Source: Paracoccaceae bacterium
GTDB taxonomy: Bacteria > Pseudomonadota > Alphaproteobacteria > Rhodobacterales > Rhodobacteraceae
Reading direction: 5' to 3'
Assembly: GCA_014872815.1 (NCBI GenBank)
Contig: WKFK01000015.1
Span: 248,001 to 312,000 of the forward strand
DNA length: 64,000 nucleotides
Part shown: positions 8,323 to 18,964 of the stretch, one piece after another
How the letters are laid out: every line of letters begins with the position of its first letter
Position numbering within the stretch: position 1 is the stretch's first letter
Translations under genes and position numbers: made by a program
Notes under the pieces: model-generated
Seen by the model: only the letters and a program-made list of their open reading frames with translations
What the model was told of the DNA's origin: nothing
Database searches by the model: none

Positions 8323-11300
8323 CCCAGCCGATGAACGACGCCACCCGTCGCCAGATCACCGCCGCGCGCCCTGATGCCAGCACCTGGCTTTCCGCCAACG
8401 CAGGCTCCGGCAAAACCCGTGTGCTTACGGACCGAGTGGCGCGGCTCCTGCTGGAAGGCGTCCTGCCACAACACATCCTGTGTCTAACCTACACCAAAGC
8501 CGCCGCAAGCGAGATGCAAAACAGGCTGTTCAAGCGTCTTGGCAGCTGGGCGATGAAATCCGATGCCGAGCTGTCCGAAGAACTCGCAGAGCTTGGTGTT
8601 GCAGGCAAATCCAACACAGAGGATTTGCGCAACGCCCGCACTCTGTTTGCCCGCGCCATTGAAACACCGGGCGGTTTGAAAATCCAAACCATCCACTCTT
8701 TTTGTGCCTCTATGCTGCGCCGTTTTCCGCTTGAGGCAGGCGTCTCGCCTCTGTTCAGCGAAATGGAAGACCGCGCAGCAGCCTTATTGCGCGAAGAGAT
8801 TGTGGAGCAGATGGCCGAAGGCCCGGACGCGGTTCTGGTGCGAGACCTCGCAACGCATTTCACCGGCGCAGCCTTGGAGGATTTGACTGCCGATATTTGT
8901 CGCCACGCGGACCGACTGCGCCATCCTGCCTCTCCGTCTGACCTGTGCGATTTGCTTGGCCTGCCAGAAGGCTATGATCAAGATGCTCTGCAATCAGATG
9001 TGTTTCTTGGCGGCGAGGCAGAGCTGATAAACGCGCTCATCGACGTGCTTCAAACAGGCGGCAAAACCGATGCAACAGCGGCTGGTAAACTCAGTGCAAT
9101 TGCTCAACTCGATGCATCCGCTTTGCCCATTCTGGAATCCGTGTTTCTCACCGGGAAGAGTGCAAAAGAGCCATTTTCTGCCAAGTTAGACTCTTTTCCA
9201 ACCAAGGCACTGCGCACCAACCACGCAGATTTGATGGAACGCATCAAGCCGCTCATGCTGCGTGTCGAAGACGCACGCCCTCGCCGTTTGGCGCTTCAAG
9301 CTAAGGACCGCAGTGCCGCGCTGCACGCCTTCGCGGCACGCTTCTTGGAACGCTACGACACCGCCAAACAGCATCGCGGCTGGCTCGACTTTGACGACCT
9401 GATATTGCGAGCCCGCAACCTTCTCAACGAACCAGAAGTGGCCGAATGGGTGCTCTATCGCCTTGATGGTGGCATCGACCACATACTTGTGGACGAAGCC
9501 CAAGACACCAGCCCGGTGCAATGGCAGGTGATCGAACGCCTGGCGCAAGAATTCACTTCCGGCTCCGGCGCGCGGGGCGATGACACCCGCACCATCTTTG
9601 TGGTGGGCGACAAAAAACAGTCGATCTACAGTTTTCAGGGCGCAGACCCGGCAGAATTTGACCGCATGCGCGATGAATTTGCCAACCGTCTTCATGCAAC
9701 AGAAAACCAACTTCAAGACCTGAGCCTAGAATACTCCTTCCGCTCGTCCCCCGCAGTTCTCAACCTCGTCGACAAGTGTTTTGAGAACCATGCAGACGCA
9801 GGCTTTCCAAATGGCAACCGCCACATTGCTTTTAACGACGACATGCCCGGCCGGGTTGACCTGTGGCCGGTCGTAGACCCCGTCGCCAAATCAGAGAAAG
9901 ACGATTGGTTTGATCCCGTTGACCGCCTTGGCGACACCCATCACACGGTGATTTTGGCAGATCGCATCGCGGCCCAAATCGCGCGGATGATCAAACAGGA
10001 GACCATTGCCGACAAGCGCGGCCCCGACGGACAGTTCACGCAGCGTAAAATCGAGCCCGGCGATTTCCTCATTCTGGTGCAGCGGCGCTCTGATCTGTTC
10101 CACGAAATCATCCGCGCCTGTAAGCTCCACGGGTTGCCCATCGCCGGTGCCGACCGCCTGAAAGTCGGCGGCGAAATGGCCGTGCGCGACCTTGGCGCTC
10201 TTTTGTCTTTCTTGTCCACACCCGAAGACGACCTGTCTCTGGCAACCATCTTGCGATCCCCCCTGTTTGGTTGGTCAGAACAGGCGCTGTTTGATCTTGC
10301 CCACCGCCGCGCGCCCAAAACCTACCTTTGGACAGCTCTGCGCGACCGAGGCGATGAGTTCCCCAAAACCATGGCCGTTCTTGACGATCTGCGTGCCAAC
10401 ACTGACTTCTTGCGGCCCTACGACCTGATCGAGCGTGTGCTGACCCGCCACGAAGGCCGCCACGCATTCCTCGCACGTCTGGGTGCCGAGGCTGAGGACG
10501 GTATCAACGCCTTGCTGTCCCAAGCTTTAGCCTATGAGAAATCCTCGGTCCCGAGCCTCACTGGCTTCTTGCAATGGATGCAGACCGACGATCTGGAAAT
10601 CAAACGCCAGATGGACAGCGCCACCAACCGCATCCGCGTGATGACCGTGCACGGCTCCAAAGGTCTGGAAGCACCGATTGTAATTATGCCCGATACTGGC
10701 AAGCGGCTGATCAAAACCGATGCGCCAATTGTGCCGGTTGGCGATACTGCTCTCTGGAACATGTCGTCCGACAGCGCCCCCGCGCCTTTGGCCTATGCGC
10801 GCGAGACATTGGCAGAGGCGCAAGCCGCGGAACGCCTGCGCTTGCTCTACGTTGCGATGACTCGTGCAGAAAAGTGGCTGATAGTGGCCGCGGCCGGAGA
10901 CTTGGGGAAAGACGGCAAAAGCTGGTATGACACCATCCGCGCCGCGATGATTGCCTCCGATGCCACGCCTTTTCAGTTTGACGGCGGTGAAGGCCTACGC
11001 CTGGATCACGGAAATTGGGCCGGAACAGTCTCTAACATGACGGAAGTGTCCGAGCCGCCAAAAGTCGAAGTGCCAACGTTCCTGACATCCACAGCACCAC
11101 AACCGTCCCCAGCCCCACACGCGCTCAGCCCGTCTGATCTGGGCGGTGCCAAGGCTTTGGGTGGCGAACAAGGCCTTGACCAAGAAGCTGCCATGCAACG
11201 TGGCACCTGGCTGCATCTCTTGCTCGAACACTTACCCAGCCACCCTCAATCGGAATGGCCTGAAGTGGCGACCTCTCTGCTGCAGGATGATCTGGTGGAA

Positions 11301-11714
11301 ATGCAGGAAAGGCAGTTTCAAGATCTGCTGACCGAAGCCACGCAGACCTTAACCAAACCGGAGCTCGCCTGGCTGTTTGATCCATCCGCTTTGGCAGAAG
11401 TGCCTGTCACCGCTTACCTTGGCCCCAATCGGTTGCATGGCATCATCGACCGTTTGGTGATTCAGGGTGCGTGTGTCTGGGCCATCGATTTCAAAACCAA
11501 CGCCACTGTTCCGACCTCTGTGCAGGCCACTCCAGATGGCATTTTGCGGCAAATGGGAGCCTATACCCATGCTTTAGAACAGATTTTTGACCTGCCAATC
11601 CGCACGGCAATCCTATGGACAGCCACAGCAGAGCTGATGGAACTGCCACACGATCTTGTGACAAAGTCTCTTGCGTCCACAGGATATCTTGACGCCCCCG
11701 CCCCGCAAACCTAG
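8319..11714 (+). CDS. addA: ATP-dependent helicase-nuclease subunit AddA
   Basis: A 1131-aa UvrD-family helicase with a C-terminal nuclease. Walker A NAGSGKT is near residues 27-33, [10 protein letters not shown] is motif Ia, [10 protein letters not shown] motif [19 protein letters not shown] motif [16 protein letters not shown] motif V and [13 protein letters not shown] motif VI. The C-terminal nuclease shows VWAIDFKTN near 1056. All helicase and nuclease motifs are present, so it should be active with AddB. Start overlaps the addB stop by 4 bases; an in-frame ATG at 8331 is an alternative. trxA follows after 49 bases. Confidence 0.96.
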   Translation: MTQPMNDATRRQITAARPDASTWLSANAGSGKTRVLTDRVARLLLEGVLPQHILCLTYTKAAASEMQNRLFKRLGSWAMKSDAELSEELAELGVAGKSNTEDLRNARTLFARAIETPGGLKIQTIHSFCASMLRRFPLEAGVSPLFSEMEDRAAALLREEIVEQMAEGPDAVLVRDLATHFTGAALEDLTADICRHADRLRHPASPSDLCDLLGLPEGYDQDALQSDVFLGGEAELINALIDVLQTGGKTDATAAGKLSAIAQLDASALPILESVFLTGKSAKEPFSAKLDSFPTKALRTNHADLMERIKPLMLRVEDARPRRLALQAKDRSAALHAFAARFLERYDTAKQHRGWLDFDDLILRARNLLNEPEVAEWVLYRLDGGIDHILVDEAQDTSPVQWQVIERLAQEFTSGSGARGDDTRTIFVVGDKKQSIYSFQGADPAEFDRMRDEFANRLHATENQLQDLSLEYSFRSSPAVLNLVDKCFENHADAGFPNGNRHIAFNDDMPGRVDLWPVVDPVAKSEKDDWFDPVDRLGDTHHTVILADRIAAQIARMIKQETIADKRGPDGQFTQRKIEPGDFLILVQRRSDLFHEIIRACKLHGLPIAGADRLKVGGEMAVRDLGALLSFLSTPEDDLSLATILRSPLFGWSEQALFDLAHRRAPKTYLWTALRDRGDEFPKTMAVLDDLRANTDFLRPYDLIERVLTRHEGRHAFLARLGAEAEDGINALLSQALAYEKSSVPSLTGFLQWMQTDDLEIKRQMDSATNRIRVMTVHGSKGLEAPIVIMPDTGKRLIKTDAPIVPVGDTALWNMSSDSAPAPLAYARETLAEAQAAERLRLLYVAMTRAEKWLIVAAAGDLGKDGKSWYDTIRAAMIASDATPFQFDGGEGLRLDHGNWAGTVSNMTEVSEPPKVEVPTFLTSTAPQPSPAPHALSPSDLGGAKALGGEQGLDQEAAMQRGTWLHLLLEHLPSHPQSEWPEVATSLLQDDLVEMQERQFQDLLTEATQTLTKPELAWLFDPSALAEVPVTAYLGPNRLHGIIDRLVIQGACVWAIDFKTNATVPTSVQATPDGILRQMGAYTHALEQIFDLPIRTAILWTATAELMELPHDLVTKSLASTGYLDAPAPQT

Positions 11715-11763
11715 GTTCCCTCGAACCAAGACTTACCTGCACCCTCTTTCAGGAGACCTCCAC

Positions 11764-12084
11764 ATGGCAACTGTTGCTGTCACCGATGCCACCTTCGACG
11801 AAGAAGTAAAAAACGCCGACGTGCCCGTCGTCGTAGATTTCTGGGCCGAATGGTGTGGCCCATGTAAACAAATCGGCCCAGCGCTTGAAGAGCTGTCAGC
11901 TGAGATGGACGGCAAAGTGAAAATTGCCAAAGTTGATGTGGACAGCAACCCTAATGCTGCTGCCGCTCTGGGCGTGCGTGGCATCCCTGCGCTGTTCATC
12001 TTCAAAGACGGTCAGGTCATCTCCAACCGCGCAGGCGCCGCGCCCAAAGCCGCGCTGCAAAGCTGGATCGAAGACTCCATCTAA
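11764..12084 (+). CDS. trxA: Thioredoxin TrxA
   Basis: A 106-aa cytoplasmic thioredoxin. The active site WCGPC is at residues 30-34 and the cis-Pro segment is GIPALFIFK. It reduces disulfides in cytoplasmic proteins using thioredoxin reductase, which is not in the window. A strong ribosome site (CAGGAGA) is 8 bases upstream of ATG 11764. It sits at the end of the tsaE-addA gene run and has a terminator directly downstream, so it may be transcribed both from the operon and from its own promoter. Confidence 0.97.
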   Translation: MATVAVTDATFDEEVKNADVPVVVDFWAEWCGPCKQIGPALEELSAEMDGKVKIAKVDVDSNPNAAAALGVRGIPALFIFKDGQVISNRAGAAPKAALQSWIEDSI

Positions 12085-12106
12085 TCCGCGTTTGACACCA
12101 ATTCCG

Positions 12107-12135
12107 AAGGCGCTCCACTCGGGGCGCCTTTTTTA
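12107..12135 (+). terminator. Rho-independent terminator after trxA
   Basis: AAGGCGC (12107-12113) pairs with GCGCCTT (12124-12130) around a 10-base loop, followed by T to 12135. The T run reaches into the stop codon region of the convergent gene, so the two converging transcripts overlap slightly here. Confidence 0.85.
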
Positions 12136-13104
12136 TTCGAACCCATTTTTAATGAGCATCTCCATATTCTGCCAACGATCCTGTTGCCGCCAACTGCGGT
12201 CCTCTGGATCAGCTGGAATAGCACACCAATCCAGAAGCAGACGCACCGGTTGAAGAAACTGAAAACCAGGATCATCGGGTTCAATCAGACGGTAACCTTC
12301 AAAAAACGATGACACCACGTCATAGCATAGAAACGTGCCTGGTTTGAGGGCGATGTTATTTTGATGGATCTCCGCATAATCCAACAACAGCCGGACAATA
12401 TCAAACCCAACAGGCATATGACCGGGTGGATGAAAATCAATGCCGTAAAGGCCGTCTTGGGCAAAGATCAAATTGCGAAGATTCATATCCCCGTGTCGTC
12501 GTGCCACGATTGTCGTTTGGTCTGCAAACTGGGCCGCCCGTTCAGGAATCTGAGAGGCGCATCTTAGAAATCTTTCTGGCGCTGTCACACGCCGGGACCC
12601 GCTCTCAATTTGACAACTCAAACGGTCAATATGCGCGACCATCTGTTCAGGCTGAAACGGACGTTTTCGCCGAGCCATGACGCGATGAAAAGTGGCCAAC
12701 CACCTTCCGCTGCGCTTCAAAAGGCTTTTGGGGTCACGCCCACGATAAAGCAACATGTCCAGCGTGTTACCGGCCACGTGATCCATCAACAAGACAGTGC
12801 CGTCATCGCTCACATAGTGCACTTTCGGTGCCCGCATCCGCCGTGCATTTCCCATGGCATTGCTGGCGTCAACCTGCGCCTGGGCTATTTGTATTAATTG
12901 GTCAGAGTCATCAGCGCCAAAAACCCGTTTCAGAACATACGATTTCCCACCGCAATCAAGCCGCAAGACGATGTGGCTCCGGTGGTCCTTCTTTTGCCAC
13001 AACAAATCATGCGTAACAGGCCCATCCGGTAGGCCTAATTCTCGCTGCAAGCGCAGGAAGTCCTGCAGCGCGGCATCAATACGAACATCCTGTTGGTCTT
13101 CCAT
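12133..13104 (-). CDS. APH-fold phosphotransferase/kinase of unknown substrate
   Basis: A 323-aa protein with the aminoglycoside-phosphotransferase fold. YVLKR near residue 56-60 supplies the ATP lysine, HGDMNLRN at 204-211 is the catalytic loop, and GIDFHP (Asp223) the metal ligand. This is the second APH-fold protein in the window and is not similar enough to AmgK to assign that role. It stands alone, convergent with trxA and divergent from hslV. The substrate is unknown; small-molecule kinases (choline, homoserine, fructosamine) share this fold. The 3' end overlaps the trxA terminator T run. Confidence 0.75.
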   Translation of the reverse strand: MEDQQDVRIDAALQDFLRLQRELGLPDGPVTHDLLWQKKDHRSHIVLRLDCGGKSYVLKRVFGADDSDQLIQIAQAQVDASNAMGNARRMRAPKVHYVSDDGTVLLMDHVAGNTLDMLLYRGRDPKSLLKRSGRWLATFHRVMARRKRPFQPEQMVAHIDRLSCQIESGSRRVTAPERFLRCASQIPERAAQFADQTTIVARRHGDMNLRNLIFAQDGLYGIDFHPPGHMPVGFDIVRLLLDYAEIHQNNIALKPGTFLCYDVVSSFFEGYRLIEPDDPGFQFLQPVRLLLDWCAIPADPEDRSWRQQDRWQNMEMLIKNGFE

Positions 13105-13160
13105 GAGGCGACGCTATGCGCTTGAAATCGCTGGAGCAACCCCAGCATGCGTGCCAAACT

Positions 13161-13190
13161 CTTGTGCCTAGCCGACCACAGGCTCATATA
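13161..13190 (+). promoter_or_regulatory. Candidate heat-shock-type promoter of hslV
   Basis: CTTGTG (13161-13166) and CATATA (13185-13190) are separated by 18 bases and lie 27 bases before the hslV start. Alphaproteobacterial RpoH promoters use a CTTG-type -35 and a C-rich AT -10, and hslVU is a heat-shock operon in other bacteria. The match is suggestive only. Confidence 0.35.
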
Positions 13191-13216
13191 GGGCAAAGGA
13201 CAAAAGGAGCTTTTGG

Positions 13217-13774
13217 ATGTCTGAGGATCAATTCCCCGGGTGGCACGGCACCACCATCATTGGTGTAAAAAAGGGCGGCGAAGTTGTGATTGCCGGTGAC
13301 GGACAGGTTTCGCTTGGCCAAACTGTGATCAAAGGCACCGCGCGCAAAGTGCGCCGCCTAAGTCCTGGCGGCTATGAGATTGTCGCGGGCTTTGCCGGCT
13401 CCACCGCCGATGCCTTCACGCTTCTGGAGCGGCTCGAAGCCAAGCTCGAAGCTACACCCGGCCAACTGGCCCGCGCCTCTGTGGAACTGGCCAAAGACTG
13501 GCGCACCGACAAGTACCTGCAAAAGCTCGAAGCCATGCTGATTGTGTCAGACGGCGCAGACATCTTCGTGATCACCGGGGCAGGGGACGTGCTAGAACCC
13601 GAACATGATGTCACAGCCATCGGTTCAGGCGGCAACTACGCACTGGCCGCAGGGCGCGCACTCATGGACACCGATCTGTCTGCCGAAGAAGTGGCGCGCA
13701 AAGCCATGGGCATCGCTGGCGACATTTGCGTCTATACCAACGGCAACCTGACCGTGGAGACCATCAAACAATGA
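13217..13774 (+). CDS. hslV: ATP-dependent protease peptidase subunit HslV (ClpQ)
   Basis: A 185-aa peptidase subunit of the HslUV (ClpYQ) protease, a two-ring dodecamer that degrades unfolded and regulatory proteins in the cytoplasm. The N-terminal propeptide ends before TTIIGV, so the nucleophile is Thr12. GDGQVSLG and [10 protein letters not shown] are family motifs, and length is typical. AAAAGGAGC precedes the start. The stop overlaps the next gene by 4 bases. Unusually, its ATPase partner hslU is not adjacent but lies two genes downstream. Confidence 0.97.
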   Translation: MSEDQFPGWHGTTIIGVKKGGEVVIAGDGQVSLGQTVIKGTARKVRRLSPGGYEIVAGFAGSTADAFTLLERLEAKLEATPGQLARASVELAKDWRTDKYLQKLEAMLIVSDGADIFVITGAGDVLEPEHDVTAIGSGGNYALAAGRALMDTDLSAEEVARKAMGIAGDICVYTNGNLTVETIKQ

Positions 13775-14805
13775 GCGACATGACCTACACCCGCATGGGC
13801 AATTCCGGTCTTGTTGTGTCCCGTCTGGCGTTTGGCACCATGACCTTCACCCATGGTTCCGATTGGATTCCCGGCGTTGCCAAAGTTGGCCTGAACGATG
13901 CCCAGCGCATGGTTGATGTTGCACTGGATGGGGGCATCAACTTCTTTGACGCCGCAGACGGGTATTCCAACGGCGAAGCCGAAGACATCCTTGGCAAAAC
14001 CCTCAAGGGCAAACGAAATGACGCCGTGATCTGCACCAAAGTTGGCTTCCGCCAAAGCGATCGCATCACCGACGCGGGTCTTTCACGCGGACATATTCTG
14101 TCATCCGTGGAGGGCTGCCTGAAACGGCTGGACACCGATTGGATCGACCTTCTGGTGCTGCATAAAACCGATTTCACGACACCGCTGGAAGAAACCCTGT
14201 CGACCCTGCAAACGGTGATCGACGCAGGCAAGGTCCGTCACATTGGCGTCTCCAACTGGCCCGCGTGGAAAGTTGCGCAAGCGGTACAATTCCAGCGTGA
14301 CAACAACATGAGCCAGTTTGTGGCCGGTCAGTACCTCTACAACGCCGTGAGCCGCGACATTGAGATGGACATCCTGCGCATGGGCGCGGAGCTTGGCATC
14401 GGCCTGATGGCGTGGTCACCTCTGGCCGGTGGCCTGCTGACCGGCAAATATGATCTCAACAAGCTGGAAGACAGCGACGGGCGTCTGGCAGAAGGCGATT
14501 TCCTGCAAGTGTCCAAAGAGAAGGCGCAGGCAGCGATCACCGCGCTGAGTGCCGCCGCCGACGCGCACAACGCCACGCCCGCGCAAATCGCCCAAGCCTG
14601 GATTTTGAACAAGCGCCGCGACCATACCGTGATCATCGGCGCCTCAAAGCTCAGCCAGCTTGAAACCGGCATCACCGCCGCCAATATCGTGCTCAGCAAT
14701 GAGGAAATGGCCGCGCTGGACGCCGCCGCTGCTCCGGGGCGCCGCTACCCAGAGTGGTTTGACGACATGATGAAAGACGAACTGTTTGCCAAAGTGCTCG
14801 CGTAA
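13771..14805 (+). CDS. Aldo/keto reductase
   Basis: A 344-aa AKR-superfamily oxidoreductase (TIM barrel, NADPH-dependent), probably of the AKR11/YghZ-like group. The catalytic tetrad can be read: Asp and Tyr in [15 protein letters not shown], Lys in VICTKVG, and His in [16 protein letters not shown] and [11 protein letters not shown] form the cofactor region. ATG 13771 overlaps the hslV stop by 4 bases, so translation is probably coupled. The substrate is unknown. The association with HslUV is positional only. Confidence 0.88.
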   Translation: MSDMTYTRMGNSGLVVSRLAFGTMTFTHGSDWIPGVAKVGLNDAQRMVDVALDGGINFFDAADGYSNGEAEDILGKTLKGKRNDAVICTKVGFRQSDRITDAGLSRGHILSSVEGCLKRLDTDWIDLLVLHKTDFTTPLEETLSTLQTVIDAGKVRHIGVSNWPAWKVAQAVQFQRDNNMSQFVAGQYLYNAVSRDIEMDILRMGAELGIGLMAWSPLAGGLLTGKYDLNKLEDSDGRLAEGDFLQVSKEKAQAAITALSAAADAHNATPAQIAQAWILNKRRDHTVIIGASKLSQLETGITAANIVLSNEEMAALDAAAAPGRRYPEWFDDMMKDELFAKVLA

Positions 14806-14822
14806 CGAGAGACCCACACCTC

Positions 14823-15887
14823 ATGATTGACAAAGATGATCTTCGCGCCGCGGTTGGCTCTGGCCTGCTCAATGAACAACAGGCCGCCTCTCTCGCAGCA
14901 TTGGCGGACAGCCGTCGCGGTGCCCGCGAAGACCTTGCGGCAGGGGATGAACCGTTTGAGCTGTTCAAAGGTTTCAACGAGATTTTTATCGTGGTCGGAC
15001 TACTGATCCTCGCCAGCGGCTGGGCTGCCGTGAACGGCATCGCCATGGCCGCCGAAGTGGTGAACTACAAAACCAAGATTGTCACAACGACAGCCATTTC
15101 TGGCGCCGTGATTTGGGCACTGGCCGAGTACTTCATCCGCCGCCGTCGCATGGTGGCCCCGGCCATCGCGCTGTCGATCCTTTGGGCCATCAATGCTGGC
15201 TCAGGCATCACCACCTATTTTGCGCAGCCATTCATGCTCGCCCAAGAAGACTTCTCCAGCCTGCCACTGCCGCTGGCACTCACAACTTTGACGATGTTAA
15301 TCTTCTGGCTGCGCTTCCGCGTGCCTTTTGCCATGGCGCTCATCGCGCTTGGTGTCTTTGGCATCGCGCTCATGATCGGCGCCAACCAGTCCGGCACCCC
15401 AACCAGCCCGCAAGACCTCTTCTTGCTGTCCGCAGGCGGTCCCTTTGCCTTCATCACTTTAGGTGTGGGCATCGCTGTGTTTGGCGTCGCCATGTATTTT
15501 GACATGTCCGACCCGCACCGCGTCACCCGCCGCAGCGCGCAAGGCTTCTGGCTGCATGTTGTCGCCGCGCCCGCGTTGATCAACACCGTGGCTCTCACGT
15601 TGCTGGAAACCGGTGGCAATGGTGCGCATCTGGCGCTCATGCTCTTCCTTCTGGGATTTGCGGCCATCGCCATCATTATCGACCGCCGCTCCTTCCTGAT
15701 TGCTGCCATCGGCTATACCGTTGCCCTGGCCAGCATCGTCTTTGATGGTGAGGGCGCAGCTTTCACCATTCTCTTCCTTGGCATCTTTCTGGTGGTGCTG
15801 GGCGCCTTCTGGTCCCGCTTCCGCGCGGCTCTTCTCGCGCCGTTGTCCGGCATCTTGCCGCTCCACCGCCTGCCGCCTTCCCACTGA
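14823..15887 (+). CDS. Multi-pass membrane protein of unknown function
   Basis: A 354-aa protein. A hydrophilic N-terminal stretch of about 50 residues (helical, ending ELFKGFNEIF) precedes eight or more hydrophobic segments from residue 55 onward. This layout resembles DUF2157-type membrane proteins, but I cannot confirm the family. It lies 17 bases after the aldo/keto reductase gene and 12 bases before hslU, inside the hslV-hslU run. A heat-stress or membrane-quality role would be guesswork from location. Confidence 0.7.
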   Translation: MIDKDDLRAAVGSGLLNEQQAASLAALADSRRGAREDLAAGDEPFELFKGFNEIFIVVGLLILASGWAAVNGIAMAAEVVNYKTKIVTTTAISGAVIWALAEYFIRRRRMVAPAIALSILWAINAGSGITTYFAQPFMLAQEDFSSLPLPLALTTLTMLIFWLRFRVPFAMALIALGVFGIALMIGANQSGTPTSPQDLFLLSAGGPFAFITLGVGIAVFGVAMYFDMSDPHRVTRRSAQGFWLHVVAAPALINTVALTLLETGGNGAHLALMLFLLGFAAIAIIIDRRSFLIAAIGYTVALASIVFDGEGAAFTILFLGIFLVVLGAFWSRFRAALLAPLSGILPLHRLPPSH

Positions 15888-15899
15888 TTGGACACCGAT

Positions 15900-17210
15900 A
15901 TGACTGATCTCACGCCCCGCGAAATTGTCTCCGAACTGGACCGCTTCATCATTGGTCAGAAAGACGCCAAACGCGCCGTTGCCGTCGCGCTGCGCAACCG
16001 CTGGCGCCGCAAACAGCTGGCAGATGACATCCGCGATGAAGTCTATCCCAAGAACATCCTGATGATCGGTCCAACCGGTGTGGGTAAAACCGAAATCTCC
16101 CGCCGTTTGGCCAAACTGGCCCGCGCGCCGTTTATCAAGGTCGAAGCCACAAAATTCACCGAAGTGGGCTACGTTGGCCGCGACGTGGAACAGATCATCC
16201 GTGATCTGGTCGACTCTGCCATCATCCAAACCCGCGAGCACATGCGCGAAGACGTGAAGGTCAAGGCCCACGCCGCAGCCGAAGATCGTGTGATCGACGC
16301 CATCGCCGGTCCGGACGCGCGGGAAGGCACCCGCGAGATGTTCCGCAAAAAGCTCAAGGACGGCTTGCTCGACGACACCGAAATTGAACTTGAGGTCGCC
16401 GACAGCTCCAATCCGTTGGGCGGCATGTTTGATATCCCCGGCCAACCAGGCAGTCAGATGGGGATGATGAACCTAGGCGACATCTTTGGCAAAGCCATGG
16501 GCGGCCGCACCACCAAGAAACGCATGACCGTGGCCGAAAGCTATGAGGTGCTGATCTCGGATGAGGCCGACAAACTGCTAGACGACGAAACCGTGAATGC
16601 CGCCGCGCTGCAATCGGTGGAGCAAAACGGCATCGTCTTCCTCGATGAAATCGACAAAGTCTGCGCCCGTCAGGAAGCGCGTGGCGGCGATGTCTCCCGC
16701 GAGGGCGTGCAGCGTGACTTGCTGCCGCTGATCGAAGGCACCACCGTCTCCACCAAACACGGCCCGGTCAAAACCGACCACATCCTCTTCATTGCGTCCG
16801 GCGCGTTTCACATTGCAAAGCCATCTGACCTTCTTCCGGAACTGCAAGGTCGCCTGCCGATCCGCGTCGAGCTGCGCGCCCTAACCGAAGAAGACTTTGT
16901 TCGCATCCTCACCGAAACCGACAACGCGCTGACCCGCCAGTACACCGCACTGATGGGCACTGAAGAGGTTGTGGTATCCTTCACCGAGGATGGCATTGCC
17001 GCGCTGGCGAAAATCGCCGCCGAAGTGAACCAGTCGGTAGAAAACATCGGTGCACGGCGGCTCTACACGGTGATGGAACGGGTTTTTGAGGAACTCAGCT
17101 TCTCCGCGCCTGATCGCTCGGGCGAAGAAATTGTTGTGAATTCCGCCTTTGTAGAGACGAATCTCGGCGAGTTGGCCAAATCCATGGACGTCAGCCGTTA
17201 CGTGCTCTGA
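15900..17210 (+). CDS. hslU: HslU (ClpY) AAA+ ATPase of the HslUV protease
   Basis: A 436-aa AAA+ unfoldase that feeds substrates into HslV. Walker A GPTGVGKT is at residues 57-64, Walker [10 protein letters not shown] near 245-253, and GYVGRDVE is the substrate-translocating pore loop. The end SMDVSRYVL matches the conserved HslU tail that docks into HslV. Start is ATG 15900 ([10 protein letters not shown]); the in-frame TTG 12 bases earlier is not needed. A strong terminator follows at 17247. Confidence 0.97.
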   Translation: MTDLTPREIVSELDRFIIGQKDAKRAVAVALRNRWRRKQLADDIRDEVYPKNILMIGPTGVGKTEISRRLAKLARAPFIKVEATKFTEVGYVGRDVEQIIRDLVDSAIIQTREHMREDVKVKAHAAAEDRVIDAIAGPDAREGTREMFRKKLKDGLLDDTEIELEVADSSNPLGGMFDIPGQPGSQMGMMNLGDIFGKAMGGRTTKKRMTVAESYEVLISDEADKLLDDETVNAAALQSVEQNGIVFLDEIDKVCARQEARGGDVSREGVQRDLLPLIEGTTVSTKHGPVKTDHILFIASGAFHIAKPSDLLPELQGRLPIRVELRALTEEDFVRILTETDNALTRQYTALMGTEEVVVSFTEDGIAALAKIAAEVNQSVENIGARRLYTVMERVFEELSFSAPDRSGEEIVVNSAFVETNLGELAKSMDVSRYVL

Positions 17211-17246
17211 TTTCCCCCTAGCAGCTCCGCGCATTCAATTGCATAG

Positions 17247-17275
17247 TCCCGGCAAACCAGTTTTGCCGGGATTTT
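17247..17275 (+). terminator. Terminator after hslU, also carrying the next gene's ribosome site
   Basis: TCCCGGCAAA (17247-17256) pairs perfectly with TTTGCCGGGA (17262-17271) around a 5-base loop, followed by TTTT. The next gene starts at GTG 17278, and the only Shine-Dalgarno-like bases (GGGA) are in the 3' arm of this hairpin. Confidence 0.85.
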
Positions 17276-17277
17276 AC

Positions 17278-18363
17278 GTGCGCCAACTCATCCTCATGAC
17301 CACTTTCTTGATGCTCGCCGCCTGCGCTGATCGCATCACCGCGCCGATCCAACCAGCGGCACTCAACGCGCCAAATACGCGCCAAATCTTTGTGGTCACC
17401 AACCGGCGACGCAATGCTGAGGGGTATCTGGCAACAAGCCGAGACACAGACCTGACCTACCTCGACACAATAGTCTCTATTCCGCCCACACATTCCGCCG
17501 GCGCTGCCCCCACGTTCAAAGCCAAGCCTGATCCAGAAAAGCATTTTGTGATCGCCAAAGAGACCCCTATTGCCTCCCTTCCGGACCTAGCCAAGCAAGT
17601 CTCCGCCAGCCTCGCGGGCAATCCTCGCCGCAACCGGGAAGTCACCGTCTTTGTGCATGGTTTCTACAACACCTATCAGGACAGCCTTTTCCGTATCGCC
17701 CAATTGCAAAACGACTTTGATATGCCAGGCACAGTGGTGAACTTTGCTTGGGCCAGCGCAGGCAGTCCCTTAGGCTACGCGCATGATCGTGAAAGCGCGC
17801 TATTTTCACGCGACGATCTGGAACGGAGTCTGCGCGCCCTAGCCAAATCAAAATCAGATCGACTTTTGCTCGTTGGCCATTCCCTTGGCACGTTCTTGAT
17901 CACAGAAACCCTGCGCCAAATCGAACACAAAGAGCCCGGCTGGACCGCGCGCAATATCGACGCTTTGGCCCTGATTTCCCCGGATATGCCTGTGGACCTG
18001 TTCCTGCGTAATTTGGAGCCATTTGATGATCTGCCGGACCCTACGGTTATTTTGACCTCAACCGAAGACAGCGCCCTGCGCCTCTCAAGCCGCATCAACC
18101 GCTCATCCCAAAGGCTCGGGCAGCTCACCAATCCGGACGTGCTGGCAGACCTCCCCGTCATCGTTTTTGACGTTTCCAGCTTTACCGACGGCAGCAGCAA
18201 CCACATGACCTTTGCCGAAAGCCCAGCGCTGATCGCGTTGTTGCGTGACGCGCGTAGCTTTGATGACTTACTGGCACCAGACGACCCCAATTTTCTCTTG
18301 AGGCAGGCAGAGAGGGTACGGGTGTCAAATGAAGCGATCGCCATTCAGGTCAACCCAGGTTGA
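17278..18363 (+). CDS. Lipoprotein alpha/beta hydrolase (DUF900-type esterase)
   Basis: A 361-aa predicted lipoprotein. The short signal MRQLILMTTFLMLAAC ends in a lipobox with Cys16. The body shows an alpha/beta-hydrolase core: VTVFVHGFYNTYQDSL is the oxyanion region and GHSLG holds nucleophile Ser202; an acid and a terminal His (around SNHMTF) fit the triad. This is the DUF900 type, often annotated as esterase or lipase. GTG 17278 is chosen because it gives a proper signal peptide; ATG 17296 would leave a very short one. Substrate unknown. Confidence 0.8.
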   Translation: MRQLILMTTFLMLAACADRITAPIQPAALNAPNTRQIFVVTNRRRNAEGYLATSRDTDLTYLDTIVSIPPTHSAGAAPTFKAKPDPEKHFVIAKETPIASLPDLAKQVSASLAGNPRRNREVTVFVHGFYNTYQDSLFRIAQLQNDFDMPGTVVNFAWASAGSPLGYAHDRESALFSRDDLERSLRALAKSKSDRLLLVGHSLGTFLITETLRQIEHKEPGWTARNIDALALISPDMPVDLFLRNLEPFDDLPDPTVILTSTEDSALRLSSRINRSSQRLGQLTNPDVLADLPVIVFDVSSFTDGSSNHMTFAESPALIALLRDARSFDDLLAPDDPNFLLRQAERVRVSNEAIAIQVNPG

Positions 18364-18373
18364 CGCCGAAAGC

Positions 18374-18964
18374 TCAACGGCGGCGTAGATACACATAATA
18401 CGCCCCGGTGCCGCCATGGCGGATGTGCGCTTCGGCCACCTGCAGAATACACTGTTTCATCGGTGGCAGAGCAAACCACTGCGGCACTTGATGTTTAAGC
18501 ACCCCACGCCGCGTAGGGATTGGCCCGTCATCACGCTTGGTTTTGCCCTTGCCGGTAATCACCAGAACCAACCGTTTTCCCTCACCATGGGAGCGCAAAA
18601 TAAAACCGGTCAACGCACCATGCGCTTGATCCGCTGTCATCCCATGCAGGTCAATTTTTCCTTCAGGCACCAGCTTCCCACGCTTCATCCGGCCAAAGGC
18701 TTTCTTGTCCATCTGCACAGGCTGCCGCGCCACACGTTCGGACACGGATCCCATCAGATCATGCATCGACGGGCTGGCGCTGGCTTTGGAGCCAACTTCA
18801 AAATCCGGAAGGGCAGGGGAGAGATGTGGACGCGGCTTCTTGATCGGCTTTGGCTTGGGTTTTGGCAACTCATGGGAGCTTGTACCGGGATGTAACCGCT
18901 CAGCAGTATCTGCCACCTTCCGCCAGAGGGTGACTTCTTCTTCACTCAACTTCCTACGTGTCAC
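18374..18964 (-). CDS. Smr (small MutS-related) domain protein
   Basis: A 196-aa protein. The N-terminal half is basic and proline/lysine rich (PKPKPKPIKKPRP). The C-terminal half is an Smr domain with DLHGMTADQA, LVITGKGK and HGGTGAYYVYLRR. Smr domains bind or cut nucleic acid, and recent work links them to ribosome rescue. The LDLH/IDLHGM and TGxG motifs are intact. Its start overlaps the mltA stop by 4 bases, so it is translationally coupled as the last gene of the tim44-mltA-smr operon. Confidence 0.88.
   Translation of the reverse strand: MTRRKLSEEEVTLWRKVADTAERLHPGTSSHELPKPKPKPIKKPRPHLSPALPDFEVGSKASASPSMHDLMGSVSERVARQPVQMDKKAFGRMKRGKLVPEGKIDLHGMTADQAHGALTGFILRSHGEGKRLVLVITGKGKTKRDDGPIPTRRGVLKHQVPQWFALPPMKQCILQVAEAHIRHGGTGAYYVYLRRR

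Noticed and set aside
15459-16445. 328-codon open frame on the minus strand
   Set aside because: Antisense to the membrane protein gene and hslU; no domain and no ribosome site.
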